Origin: FEN-1350 sp964386005
GTDB taxonomy: Bacteria > Planctomycetota > Phycisphaerae > Sedimentisphaerales > Anaerohalosphaeraceae
Direction: 5' to 3'
DNA: 64,000 nucleotides
Assembly (NCBI GenBank): GCA_964386005.1
Contig: CAYLSB010000011.1
Coordinates: forward strand, 1 to 64,000
This document shows, piece after piece, positions 24,556 to 32,969 of the stretch. Under the pieces are notes generated by a model. The model searched no databases, was not told the origin of the DNA, and saw only the letters and a program-made list of their open reading frames with translations. Position 1 is the stretch's first letter. Each line of letters starts with the position of its first letter. A program made the translations under genes and the position numbers.

Positions 24556-26577
24556 ATGACCCGACAGGATTGGATTACGCAGCTTGAACGATTGCGCGCC
24601 GAGATCCGCCGGCATGACCAATTGTATTATGTGCACAATCGTCCGGAGATCAGCGATCAGGAGTATGATCGCCTGTTTTCGGAGCTCAAGCGGCTGGAGA
24701 CCGAACATCCCGAATTGATTACGCCCGACTCGCCGACCCAGCGCGTATCTGAAAAACCACTGGAGGCCTTCGAGTCGGTCACCCATACCGTACCCATGCT
24801 CAGCATCGACAACACCTACAGCGACGAGGAACTGCGGGAATTCGATGATCGCGTAGCCAGGGGATTGGAAAATCGGGATTATCAATACGTTGTCGAATTG
24901 AAAATCGACGGCCTTGCGATGAGTCTTCGTTATGAAAAGGGTTTACTGACTCGCGCCGCAACGCGCGGCGACGGCGTTACCGGGGATGACGTAACCGCGA
25001 ACGTTAAAACAATTCGTTCCGTTCCGCTTCGATTAACCGGTTCCGAGATTGCCCCCCTTCTCGAAGTCCGCGGAGAAGTCTATATGCCCAAGGCCTCTTT
25101 CGAGGAATTGAATCGCCTGCGAATGGAGGCGGGAGAGGTCGAGTTTGCCAATCCGCGAAATGCCGCCGCCGGATCATTGAAATTGCTTGACTCGCGAATC
25201 ACGGCAACTCGAGGTCTTGCCTTTTTTGCCTATTCCCTTCCACATACAGTCGAACCTATTGCCGAAAGCCACTATGACGCGCTGCAAATGCTGAAAAAGG
25301 CCGGTCTTCCTGTCAATCCATATATACAGAAGGCGGCTGACATCGACGAAGTCATCTCGATCTGCAAATTGTGGGACAAGAACAAAACCACCCTTGACTA
25401 TCCGATCGACGGCATGGTCATCAAGGTCAATCGTTTCGATCAGCAACGTCGGCTTGGCACGACCGGCCGGGCCCCACGATGGTGCATCGCATTCAAGTTC
25501 CCCGCCGAGCGGGCCGAAACTCTCGTCGAGTCAATCGAAGTCCAGGTCGGTAAAACCGGCACCTTGACCCCCGTGGCCAATCTCAAGCCGGTACCGCTGG
25601 CCGGAACCACCGTCAAACGGGCTACGTTGCATAATTTTGAACAGCTTCAGCGACTGGATGTTCGAGTGGGTGATACCGTCATGATCGAAAAAGCCGGCGA
25701 AATTATTCCGCAAGTCGTTGAGGTTCTCGAAAAAGGGCGGTTGCTGTTTTCAACCCGGCCATACGAAATCCCGACGCAATGCCCCGAATGCGGCGGACCC
25801 GTGCGGAAGGATGAGGCAGGCGTATATCTCCGTTGTGTCAATCCCGAATGCCCGGCCCAGTTGATCGAACGGCTGAAATATTTTGTCGGTCGCGGCCAGA
25901 TGGATATCGAACATCTGGGTCCCGCCCTGCTCGAACAACTCGTTCAGAAGGGGCTGGTCCGTACTATCGCCGATTTGTACAAATTATCCTTCGCTCAGGT
26001 GGGGCAACTGGAACGCATGGGCGATAAAAGCGCCGCCAATGTGATCGGAGCCCTCGACGATAGTAAACATCGCCCCTTATGGCGGTTGATCGCCGGACTG
26101 GGCATCCGCCATGTGGGGGGACAACTGGCGGAAATTCTGGCGAACCAATTTGGATCGTTGGAGGCCCTGATGGAGGCAGACCTCGAATCGTTGGAATCAA
26201 CCCATCAAATCGGCGAAGAAATCGCAAAAAGCGTTTATGAATATTTTCGGAACGAGAAGAACCTTCGAATGATTGGCGAGCTTTTGGCTTCGGGGGTTCA
26301 TCCGGAACCGCCGCAACAGCTTCAGGGCGAGCAACCGCTGACCGGAAAAACCATCGTCGTCACCGGAACGCTGAAACATTTTGGCCGTGACGAAATCGAA
26401 CACACTATTAAGGACCACGGCGGCAAGGCCTCGTCGAGCGTTAGTAAAAAGACCAGCTTTGTTCTGGTCGGCGAAAATCCCGGCACCAAACTGGATAAAG
26501 CCAATCAGCTCGGCGTTCCCATCATCGATGAAACGGAATTTCTTCGGATGATTGGACGAACAGAGGAAACCCCGTGA
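24556..26577 (+). CDS. ligA: NAD-dependent DNA ligase
   Basis: 673 aa, normal for LigA. The Ia domain (RHDQLYYVHNRPEISDQEYD) is followed by the adenylation site VELKIDGLAM (Lys nucleophile), the OB fold, and a four-Cys zinc finger (CPECGG and CVNPECP). Helix-hairpin-helix repeats follow, then a C-terminal BRCT domain (LTGKTIVVTGTLKHFGRDE). It seals nicks during replication and repair. ATG at 24556 is preferred over TTG at 24550. The end overlaps ribD by 4 nt. Confidence 0.97.
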   Translation: MTRQDWITQLERLRAEIRRHDQLYYVHNRPEISDQEYDRLFSELKRLETEHPELITPDSPTQRVSEKPLEAFESVTHTVPMLSIDNTYSDEELREFDDRVARGLENRDYQYVVELKIDGLAMSLRYEKGLLTRAATRGDGVTGDDVTANVKTIRSVPLRLTGSEIAPLLEVRGEVYMPKASFEELNRLRMEAGEVEFANPRNAAAGSLKLLDSRITATRGLAFFAYSLPHTVEPIAESHYDALQMLKKAGLPVNPYIQKAADIDEVISICKLWDKNKTTLDYPIDGMVIKVNRFDQQRRLGTTGRAPRWCIAFKFPAERAETLVESIEVQVGKTGTLTPVANLKPVPLAGTTVKRATLHNFEQLQRLDVRVGDTVMIEKAGEIIPQVVEVLEKGRLLFSTRPYEIPTQCPECGGPVRKDEAGVYLRCVNPECPAQLIERLKYFVGRGQMDIEHLGPALLEQLVQKGLVRTIADLYKLSFAQVGQLERMGDKSAANVIGALDDSKHRPLWRLIAGLGIRHVGGQLAEILANQFGSLEALMEADLESLESTHQIGEEIAKSVYEYFRNEKNLRMIGELLASGVHPEPPQQLQGEQPLTGKTIVVTGTLKHFGRDEIEHTIKDHGGKASSSVSKKTSFVLVGENPGTKLDKANQLGVPIIDETEFLRMIGRTEETP

Positions 26578-27683
26578 AATCCGATGAGCATTTCATGCAA
26601 ATCGCATTGCGGCTTGCCCGAAAGGGTCTCGGTTCCGTCGAACCCAATCCGGCCGTCGGTTGTGTAATCGTTCGTGACGGCAAAATCATCGGACGCGGCT
26701 TCCATCGCCGATTCGCCGGGCCTCATGCGGAAATCGAGGCCCTTCATGACTGCGCCGCAAAAGGCCATGATCCGGCCGGATCCACGATGTATGTCACGCT
26801 GGAGCCGTGTTGCCATTACGGAAAGACCGGCCCTTGTACGGAGGCGATCATCCCCGCACGAATCGGCCGCGTCGTCACCGCCGTTGTCGATCCCGCCGAA
26901 TATGTCTCAGGCAAGGGAATCGCCCGACTGCGTCAGAACGGAATCCCCGTCGATGTCGGCATTTGTCATCAAGAAGCCCTCCGGCTCAATGCCCCGTTTT
27001 TCAAGTTCGCCAAAACCGGACTGCCCTGGGTTATCCTCAAATGGGCGCAGAGCCGCGATGGATATCTGGCTCGAATCAAATCCAAAAATCAACAATGGAT
27101 TTCCAATCCGCAAAGCCGTCGCGACGCCCACCGTTTGCGCCGTCGATGCCAGGCGATTCTTGTCGGTGTCAACACGATCATCGAAGATGATCCTCGTCTA
27201 ACGCCGCGACCCTCGATGGGAAGATGCCCCCTGCGGATCGTTCTCGATAGTCGCCTGCGTATCCCATTGTCCAGCCGTGTTCTGGATACTCGAAAATTCC
27301 CAACTCTCATCGTTACGACCCGACAAGGGATGGATCAAACCGTCGTAAAAGCGATCCAGGATAAGGGCGTCGAGATTTTGGAATTCACCCATTCGCAGGA
27401 ACAATGTGATATTCGAGCGCTACTGATCGATCTGGGGAAACGGAAGATCCAGCAATTGCTCGTGGAAGGCGGCCCGACAATCCTGAACAGCTTCGTCAAA
27501 GCCAACCTGGCTGATTCCGTCCGCGTGTACATTGCTCCGATGGTTTTAGGTAACGATGGCGCCGCAGTCCTTCCTGATTCGGTTCAAGCCCTCGCCGATC
27601 CGGCCAATCTTTTCGAAGTTCAAATCACCCGGTTTGAGGATGATGAATGTATCGAGGGAACGATCCGGCCGATTGATTCATGA
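26574..27683 (+). CDS. ribD: Riboflavin biosynthesis bifunctional deaminase/reductase RibD
   Basis: 369 aa, usual length. The N-terminal deaminase has zinc ligands in GPHAEIEALHDC and LEPCCHYGKTGPCTEAI. The C-terminal reductase has LKWAQSRDGYLA, LVGVNTIIEDDPRLTPR and LLVEGGPTILNSF. It makes 5-amino-6-(5-phosphoribitylamino)uracil for riboflavin. The start is GTG inside the ligA stop (GTGA). No FMN riboswitch is seen, consistent with its being transcribed from the ligA promoter. The other rib genes are not in the window. Confidence 0.95.
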   Translation: MKSDEHFMQIALRLARKGLGSVEPNPAVGCVIVRDGKIIGRGFHRRFAGPHAEIEALHDCAAKGHDPAGSTMYVTLEPCCHYGKTGPCTEAIIPARIGRVVTAVVDPAEYVSGKGIARLRQNGIPVDVGICHQEALRLNAPFFKFAKTGLPWVILKWAQSRDGYLARIKSKNQQWISNPQSRRDAHRLRRRCQAILVGVNTIIEDDPRLTPRPSMGRCPLRIVLDSRLRIPLSSRVLDTRKFPTLIVTTRQGMDQTVVKAIQDKGVEILEFTHSQEQCDIRALLIDLGKRKIQQLLVEGGPTILNSFVKANLADSVRVYIAPMVLGNDGAAVLPDSVQALADPANLFEVQITRFEDDECIEGTIRPIDS

Positions 27684-27709
27684 GGGATGAACCGGATGTA
27701 TTTCCTGAC

Positions 27710-29056
27710 TCAATCCTTGCCTTGAATCAACTTCTTGCTTCGCAAAATATGGTGATAATGCTGCGCGAAACGGTGGGCCTCGTCACGAACATATTGCAGT
27801 AGTTTCCGCACAGGCGAATTGGCCGCCAAACGGATCGGCTCATTACTGTCCTGCCGGTAAATCAGTTCCTCTTTCTTGGCAATCGATGCCAGCGCCGGCG
27901 GACGGGCCTTCAACTCATCAAAGGCCTCCTGGGCCGCATGCAGTTGTCCGATGCCGCCATCGATCAGCACCATATCCGGCCACAGTTCCTGCCCCTGACA
28001 TACCCGGCTGTATCGACGCAGAACAATCTCCCGAAGGCAGGCATAATCGTCGATCCCCGTTACCGTCTTAATGCGAAATCGTCGGTACCCGTTCTTAAAG
28101 GGCTTGCCGTCGATGAACTGGACCATGGCCCCCACCGTCTCGGAACCCCCGATATGCGCGATATCGAAGCCCTCGATCACGCGGATCGGCTGTTCGGTTC
28201 CAAAGAGCTTCTGGATCTGTTCGACCGCCTCGCTGGGATCTCCCGCGAACACCTCCGGCTGAACATTGCCTTCCACCGTCCCCCGCTGAGCCAGCGATTC
28301 GATCAGACGTATCCGGTCGCGATACATCGCCGCCGCCTCGAAATCGAGCCGCTCGGACGCTTCCTCCATTTGTTCCTTGAGTTTTTTCAGAACCGTGGCA
28401 CGCTTGGATTGAAGAAATCCGACAAGGTCTTTAATGATCGTGCGATAGTCGGCCTTGGAAATTCGATCGGCACAGGGAGCCGTGCATTGATGGATGCTGA
28501 ACAACAGACACGGCCGGAAAAATCGACGCTTGTCATCCGTACTTCGAATCTCAAGCCCGCAGGTCCGAAAACGGTAGATCTTCTGCAGGACAACCATCAC
28601 CGCTCGAAGGTCGCGTACCGCCGTGAACGGCCCGAACAATCGACTCCGTTCGTTCCGGGGATTTCGCGTGATATACACCCCGGGATACTCGTCGCGGGTG
28701 GTGATCTCCAGATAGGGAAATGTTTTGTCGTCCACCAGGTCCGTATTGTATGGCGGCCGGATATCCTTGATCAGACGCGCCTCCTGCAAGATTGCATCCA
28801 CCTCGCCGGGCGTTCCCAGATAATCCACGGTCTGCACCTTGCCGATCATCTCCACAATCTTCGGCCCGCGCGATGCCATCAGATCGCTTCCCGGCTGGAA
28901 ATAGCTGGCCACCCGGCTGCGAAGGTTTTTGGCCTTGCCGATATACAAGACCGTGTCGTCGGCCGACTTCATCAGGTATAGACCGCTGGATGGAGGGAAA
29001 TCCTTGATTCTTTCCCGTATCGCTTCCAGCCGTTCCCGGTCGTCCTGTCGATCCAT
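27710..29056 (-). CDS. uvrC: UvrC excinuclease subunit lacking the C-terminal HhH domain
   Basis: 448 aa, against about 600 in typical UvrC. The GIY-YIG nuclease (SGLYLMKSADDTVLYIGKAK) and the UVR motif (RLDFEAAAMYRDRIRLIE) are present. The RNase H-like incision domain is also present (GFDIAHIGGSETVGAMVQF, DMVLIDGGIGQL). The protein stops after RDEAHRFAQHYHHILRSKK, exactly where the two helix-hairpin-helix repeats normally begin. The N-terminal Cys-rich patch of some UvrCs (CLLFSIHQCTAPC) is kept. The end is clean, so a natural short form is as likely as a truncation. It converges with ribD. Confidence 0.9.
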   Translation of the reverse strand: MDRQDDRERLEAIRERIKDFPPSSGLYLMKSADDTVLYIGKAKNLRSRVASYFQPGSDLMASRGPKIVEMIGKVQTVDYLGTPGEVDAILQEARLIKDIRPPYNTDLVDDKTFPYLEITTRDEYPGVYITRNPRNERSRLFGPFTAVRDLRAVMVVLQKIYRFRTCGLEIRSTDDKRRFFRPCLLFSIHQCTAPCADRISKADYRTIIKDLVGFLQSKRATVLKKLKEQMEEASERLDFEAAAMYRDRIRLIESLAQRGTVEGNVQPEVFAGDPSEAVEQIQKLFGTEQPIRVIEGFDIAHIGGSETVGAMVQFIDGKPFKNGYRRFRIKTVTGIDDYACLREIVLRRYSRVCQGQELWPDMVLIDGGIGQLHAAQEAFDELKARPPALASIAKKEELIYRQDSNEPIRLAANSPVRKLLQYVRDEAHRFAQHYHHILRSKKLIQGKD

Positions 29057-29187
29057 CGAGTCGTATCCGTAAGGTTGTATAGGATCAATCCACCCCCTCG
29101 CCTTCCGATATATTGTACCGTCTCTCTCGATGGGATGAAACGGCGAAATTGCGACGGTTCACCGTTTCCCTTGCTCGGCGGATCTGA

Positions 29188-29193
29188 TATACT
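29188..29193 (+). promoter_or_regulatory. -10 box for the PilT-like gene
   Basis: TATACT ends directly before an in-frame ATG at 29194. Transcription from it would start near 29200, which excludes 29194 as the start codon and supports the ATG at 29236. A -35 (TTTCCC) is poor. Confidence 0.45.
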
Positions 29194-29235
29194 ATGGTTG
29201 TCGCAAACGGAATACGAATCTCTGAAGGAGATACA

Positions 29236-30387
29236 ATGGGAGCAGGTTATTCGGTGGATTCAAAAGTCTATCCGGCCAGTGACGGCGTTAAGTTGAGCAT
29301 GACCGATATGCTGGCGTATTTCCAAAAACAGGGCGCCATGCGCGTCTCCGATCTGCACATCAAGATCGGTACTGTTCCGGCGTACCGCATCGACGGCGAT
29401 CTGGTCAAGCTGAAGGGCGCCGTCATCACCCAGGAACTCGCCAAACCCCTGATCTACGCGCTCCTGACCGACGATGACATCGCCGCGCTGGAACGGGATC
29501 TGACGGTGGACTGCTCCTATCAATTCGGCGATCTCCATTTTCGCATGAACGCCTTCCGCGACTACGAAGGACTTTCGATCGCCATCCGCGCGCTGGGCGC
29601 CACGATTCCCCGCCCGCAGGAGATCGGTTTTCCCAACGATGTCTGGCGCGACATCTGCCGTCGGACCCACGGCCTTGTCCTCTTCACCGGGATCACCGGC
29701 GCCGGAAAAAGCACGACCATCGCCTCCATGATCGAAAAGATCAATTCGGACCGCGCCTGCCGGATCATTACTCTCGAAGATCCGGTCGAATACATGTTTC
29801 CCCAGCGCAACAGCATGATCTCCCAACGAGAAGTCGGCCGCGATGTCCGAAACTTCGCCTCCGGTCTTCGTTCCATGATGCGGGAAGATCCCGATGTCAT
29901 CTTCGTCGGCGAGATGCGCGATTCCGAAACCGTTTCGCTCACCCTCACCGCCGCCGAAACCGGACACCTGGTCTTCTCCACCCTCCACACCCGCGATGTG
30001 ACCGGCACGATTACGCGGGTCCTCGACTTTTTCCCGGCCGGCCGTCAGGATGAAGTCCGCAACCAGCTCTCCCTGGGGCTGGCGTATGTCATCAGCCAGA
30101 AACTCATACCCCGTAAGAACGGCCAGGGTCGCATTGTTACTATGGAAATCCTCAACAACAACTACGCCGTCGCCAACCTGATCCGCAAAGGCAAGGTCGA
30201 GCAGATCTACTCCATCATGCAGACCAAAACCAAAAACCAGCAAAGCGAAAAAATGATCACCTTCGAACGGCATTTGGCTCAGCTTGTCAAACAGGGACAC
30301 GTCGATCTTCTCGAAGCGCAGAAATGGGCTAACGACCTCAACAGCTTCGAAGACGCCATGAAATCCGATTCCGACATCGACTCCTGA
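29236..30387 (+). CDS. pilT: PilT-like type IV pilus retraction ATPase
   Basis: 383 aa from the ATG at 29236, preceded by AAGGAG. Walker A is GITGAGKST, the Asp box is IITLEDPVEYMF, Walker B is MREDPDVIFVGEMRD and the His box is TGHLVFSTLHT. VANLIRKGKVEQIYSIMQT is the PilT-specific AIRNLIRE region in modified form. PilT proteins retract pili. No other pilus genes are nearby, so the target system is elsewhere; a role in another secretion ATPase system cannot be excluded. Confidence 0.88.
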   Translation: MGAGYSVDSKVYPASDGVKLSMTDMLAYFQKQGAMRVSDLHIKIGTVPAYRIDGDLVKLKGAVITQELAKPLIYALLTDDDIAALERDLTVDCSYQFGDLHFRMNAFRDYEGLSIAIRALGATIPRPQEIGFPNDVWRDICRRTHGLVLFTGITGAGKSTTIASMIEKINSDRACRIITLEDPVEYMFPQRNSMISQREVGRDVRNFASGLRSMMREDPDVIFVGEMRDSETVSLTLTAAETGHLVFSTLHTRDVTGTITRVLDFFPAGRQDEVRNQLSLGLAYVISQKLIPRKNGQGRIVTMEILNNNYAVANLIRKGKVEQIYSIMQTKTKNQQSEKMITFERHLAQLVKQGHVDLLEAQKWANDLNSFEDAMKSDSDIDS

Positions 30388-30389
30388 CA

Positions 30390-31292
30390 ATGACACGTAC
30401 GTTTTACTGTCCGGGTTGCGGGGGAATTTGCGGCTTCGCCGAACGGCACGCCGGACGGACGGCCCGATGCACGCGGTGTAACCAGCGCTTTATCATCCCC
30501 GATGTCAACAATGTCAAAGCCCAAAAGGTCAAAGAAGAACGCGGAAATCCCCTGCCGGGTTTCTATCGTCAAGTCCTGATCAAGACCTGGCCCGTTTTCT
30601 TCCACAAGGACAGTCTGGTTTCACTGGCATTCCTGGCCTCGTTGATCGTTTTTCGTTTTTTCCTGACCAATGTCGATCTGAGCGCCGCTCTTCCCGGTTT
30701 CGTCCTGCTGGCGCCGATCGGATGGATCATCGTATTCCTCACGTGGGGTTGCCAGATATGGTATTGCATGGAAACGATTTCGACGACGATGGATCAATGG
30801 GACGACTTTCTTTCCCCCGACATCGGCGCGGGTTTTGAATTCATCTGGAACATGATCAAAACGTGGTATCTCTTTGTCGTTGCGGTCATCCTTGTCGAAG
30901 TACCCTTCCTCCTGCTTGCCGGATGGCTTCAAAATGCCCGGATCGGCTGGCCGTGGCTGTGGCAAACGATTACGCTCGCCGGTTTCATCCTCCTGCCGAT
31001 GGCTCTCCTGATTCTCGCCAGCGGCCCGCAAATGTACTCCATTCTTCGTCCCGATTACTTTGGGATTCCGATCGTCCGGGCCTTTCGACCGTATCTATTG
31101 GTTGCCGCCATCTTTCTGCTGGCCGCCTGGTTCGAACTGATCACCAAACAGTATCATGCCGTTCAGGATCAATCCCGGCTCGTTATTGCCATGCACCTGG
31201 CGGGAAATCTTCTGGCCGCGAATTTGTGGCTGGTCGCCATGCGAGCCATCGGGCTGTTCGGCCGACATTTCCACAGCGTGTTGCCGTGGTGA
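30390..31292 (+). CDS. Zinc-ribbon membrane protein
   Basis: 300 aa. An N-terminal zinc ribbon (CPGCGG and CTRCNQ) is followed by a short basic linker and about five membrane segments (from about residue 70). I do not recognise a specific family beyond the planctomycete habit of joining zinc ribbons to polytopic domains. It begins 2 nt after the PilT-like gene stops and is probably co-transcribed. Confidence 0.65.
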   Translation: MTRTFYCPGCGGICGFAERHAGRTARCTRCNQRFIIPDVNNVKAQKVKEERGNPLPGFYRQVLIKTWPVFFHKDSLVSLAFLASLIVFRFFLTNVDLSAALPGFVLLAPIGWIIVFLTWGCQIWYCMETISTTMDQWDDFLSPDIGAGFEFIWNMIKTWYLFVVAVILVEVPFLLLAGWLQNARIGWPWLWQTITLAGFILLPMALLILASGPQMYSILRPDYFGIPIVRAFRPYLLVAAIFLLAAWFELITKQYHAVQDQSRLVIAMHLAGNLLAANLWLVAMRAIGLFGRHFHSVLPW

Positions 31293-31310
31293 ATCGCCGC
31301 GAAATCGCCG

Positions 31311-32927
31311 TCAGGCCGAATTCCCGGACCCTATCGGCATCACGATCGGAAGGTCCACATAAAACGTAGCGCCCCGGCCGGGCTCGCTCTCGACCCACAC
31401 CGATCCGGCCAGCAGGGAGGACAACTCCCGACAGATCGCCAACCCAAGGCCCGTGCCTTCGCCCTGCCGCGTAATGGACCCGTCCACCTGTCGAAATTTC
31501 TCGAAAATCGCGTGTTGGTTTTCCCGGACAATTCCCGGCCCGTTATCCTTCACCGACAACCGTATCCGTTTGGCGTCCAGCCGGTGCGCCGACAAATGGA
31601 TCGTGCCGCCCGGCGGCGTGAATTTCACGGCGTTACTGAACAGGTTCGACAAAATCTGACGCACTTTGCCGGGATCGGTCAGGATCAACGGAAGATCCGG
31701 CTCCACCGTCACGATCACCTCCTGCTGTTTTTCCGTACTGATCGGAGCGAAGAATTCGACGATCGATTCGCACAGCGAAGCGATCGCGGTCTTTTCGATG
31801 TGCAGTTCCATCTTGCCCGCTTCGGCCTTGGCCAGATCCAGCAGATCATTGATCAGGTTCAGCAGCGACCGACCGCTGGTGATGATATTCTGTGCATAAC
31901 GCCTCGATTTTTCCAAATCGGCCGTCGGCTTTTCAAACAACAGTTGCGCGAATCCCAGAATCGCGTTCAGCGGCGTGCGGACTTCGTGCGACATGTTCGC
32001 CAGAAATTCGCTCTTGAGCTTGTTGGCCTTGAATAATTCGATATTACGCTCCGATAACTCCACTATCTTGGCGTCCAGTTGGAGATTCGCCCGGCTGAGC
32101 TTCTGCTGCGATTCCTGAAACACGTCGAGCATGTGGTTGAACGCCTGCGACAGTTTTTCGAACTCATCCCCGCTCTTGATGGTGCTGCGCAGTTCCAGGT
32201 TGCCGTCGGCGATGTTGTTCGACATCGCACGCAACTGCCGAACCGGGCGAAGAATCGTCCGCTGCGTGATCGTATAAAAGGCCACCATCGCCGCGGTCGC
32301 CGCCAGCAACCCCGCCAAAACCACCGAGATCCGGTTGATCAGGAGAGTCTTGGCCTGTTCCGGCGCGGCCACACGAATCACGATCGCCCCCACGATCTCG
32401 TTCTTCGTAAATGGGGACGCCGAACCCTGCGCGGTGTGGCAGCTCATACAAAAATCCCCGCTCTGCACGATCCGCACATATCGATGCGTCGGCGTCTTGG
32501 CCTCGCTGGTCCACCCCATCTCCTCGCGCTGCTCGTCCTTTTTCAGGGTTTCAATCGCACGGCGAACGGACGTTTCAAGGTTCGCGGGAACCGTCGATTC
32601 GGGTCCGCTCAGGCGAATCCAGGTGACCATGCTGAGGTTGGGATCCTGTACGACGTTCGTTTCTCCCAGGAGCGGCAATCCCTTGGGATTCTTCGGTTCC
32701 ACCTGAAAGTGTTTTTCGATGACCGTCGCCGAGATGCCCCGTCCGACATCCAACGCCGCCTTCTCGGTCAGTTTGCCCATCCAAAGATACGGAAGGTACA
32801 ACGCCACGGCCAGACTCAGCAGGATGGCCAGTCCGAATTGCAGCCGAAACTTCGCCGCCAGCGAGATCGGCCGCAGCCGTGCCCGCCGAATCCATCTGCC
32901 GATCGTCTCGATCCATCGTGCTGGCAT
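31311..32927 (-). CDS. Sensor histidine kinase with a haem-type DUF3365 sensor domain
   Basis: 538 aa. A membrane segment near residues 33-50 precedes a periplasmic Tll0287/DUF3365-like domain (about 55-205) with the haem motif CMSCH. A second membrane segment (about 209-232) and a HAMP region follow. HisKA has FLANMSHEVRTPLNAILGF. HATPase blocks are LSNLFSNAVKFTPPGG, DNGPGI and GTGLGLAI. It should sense redox, NO or oxygen and phosphorylate an unknown regulator. No response regulator is adjacent, so this is an orphan kinase. Confidence 0.87.
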   Translation of the reverse strand: MPARWIETIGRWIRRARLRPISLAAKFRLQFGLAILLSLAVALYLPYLWMGKLTEKAALDVGRGISATVIEKHFQVEPKNPKGLPLLGETNVVQDPNLSMVTWIRLSGPESTVPANLETSVRRAIETLKKDEQREEMGWTSEAKTPTHRYVRIVQSGDFCMSCHTAQGSASPFTKNEIVGAIVIRVAAPEQAKTLLINRISVVLAGLLAATAAMVAFYTITQRTILRPVRQLRAMSNNIADGNLELRSTIKSGDEFEKLSQAFNHMLDVFQESQQKLSRANLQLDAKIVELSERNIELFKANKLKSEFLANMSHEVRTPLNAILGFAQLLFEKPTADLEKSRRYAQNIITSGRSLLNLINDLLDLAKAEAGKMELHIEKTAIASLCESIVEFFAPISTEKQQEVIVTVEPDLPLILTDPGKVRQILSNLFSNAVKFTPPGGTIHLSAHRLDAKRIRLSVKDNGPGIVRENQHAIFEKFRQVDGSITRQGEGTGLGLAICRELSSLLAGSVWVESEPGRGATFYVDLPIVMPIGSGNSA

Positions 32928-32969
32928 TCGACCTTCCTTCCCACGGGCCTTTCACTGGAATCGAAAAAT

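Noticed and set aside
26400..26600. FMN riboswitch for ribD
   Set aside because: ribD starts inside the ligA stop codon and no riboswitch-like leader is present.
27938..28981. Open frame of 347 codons on the plus strand
   Set aside because: Antisense to uvrC; no family likeness.
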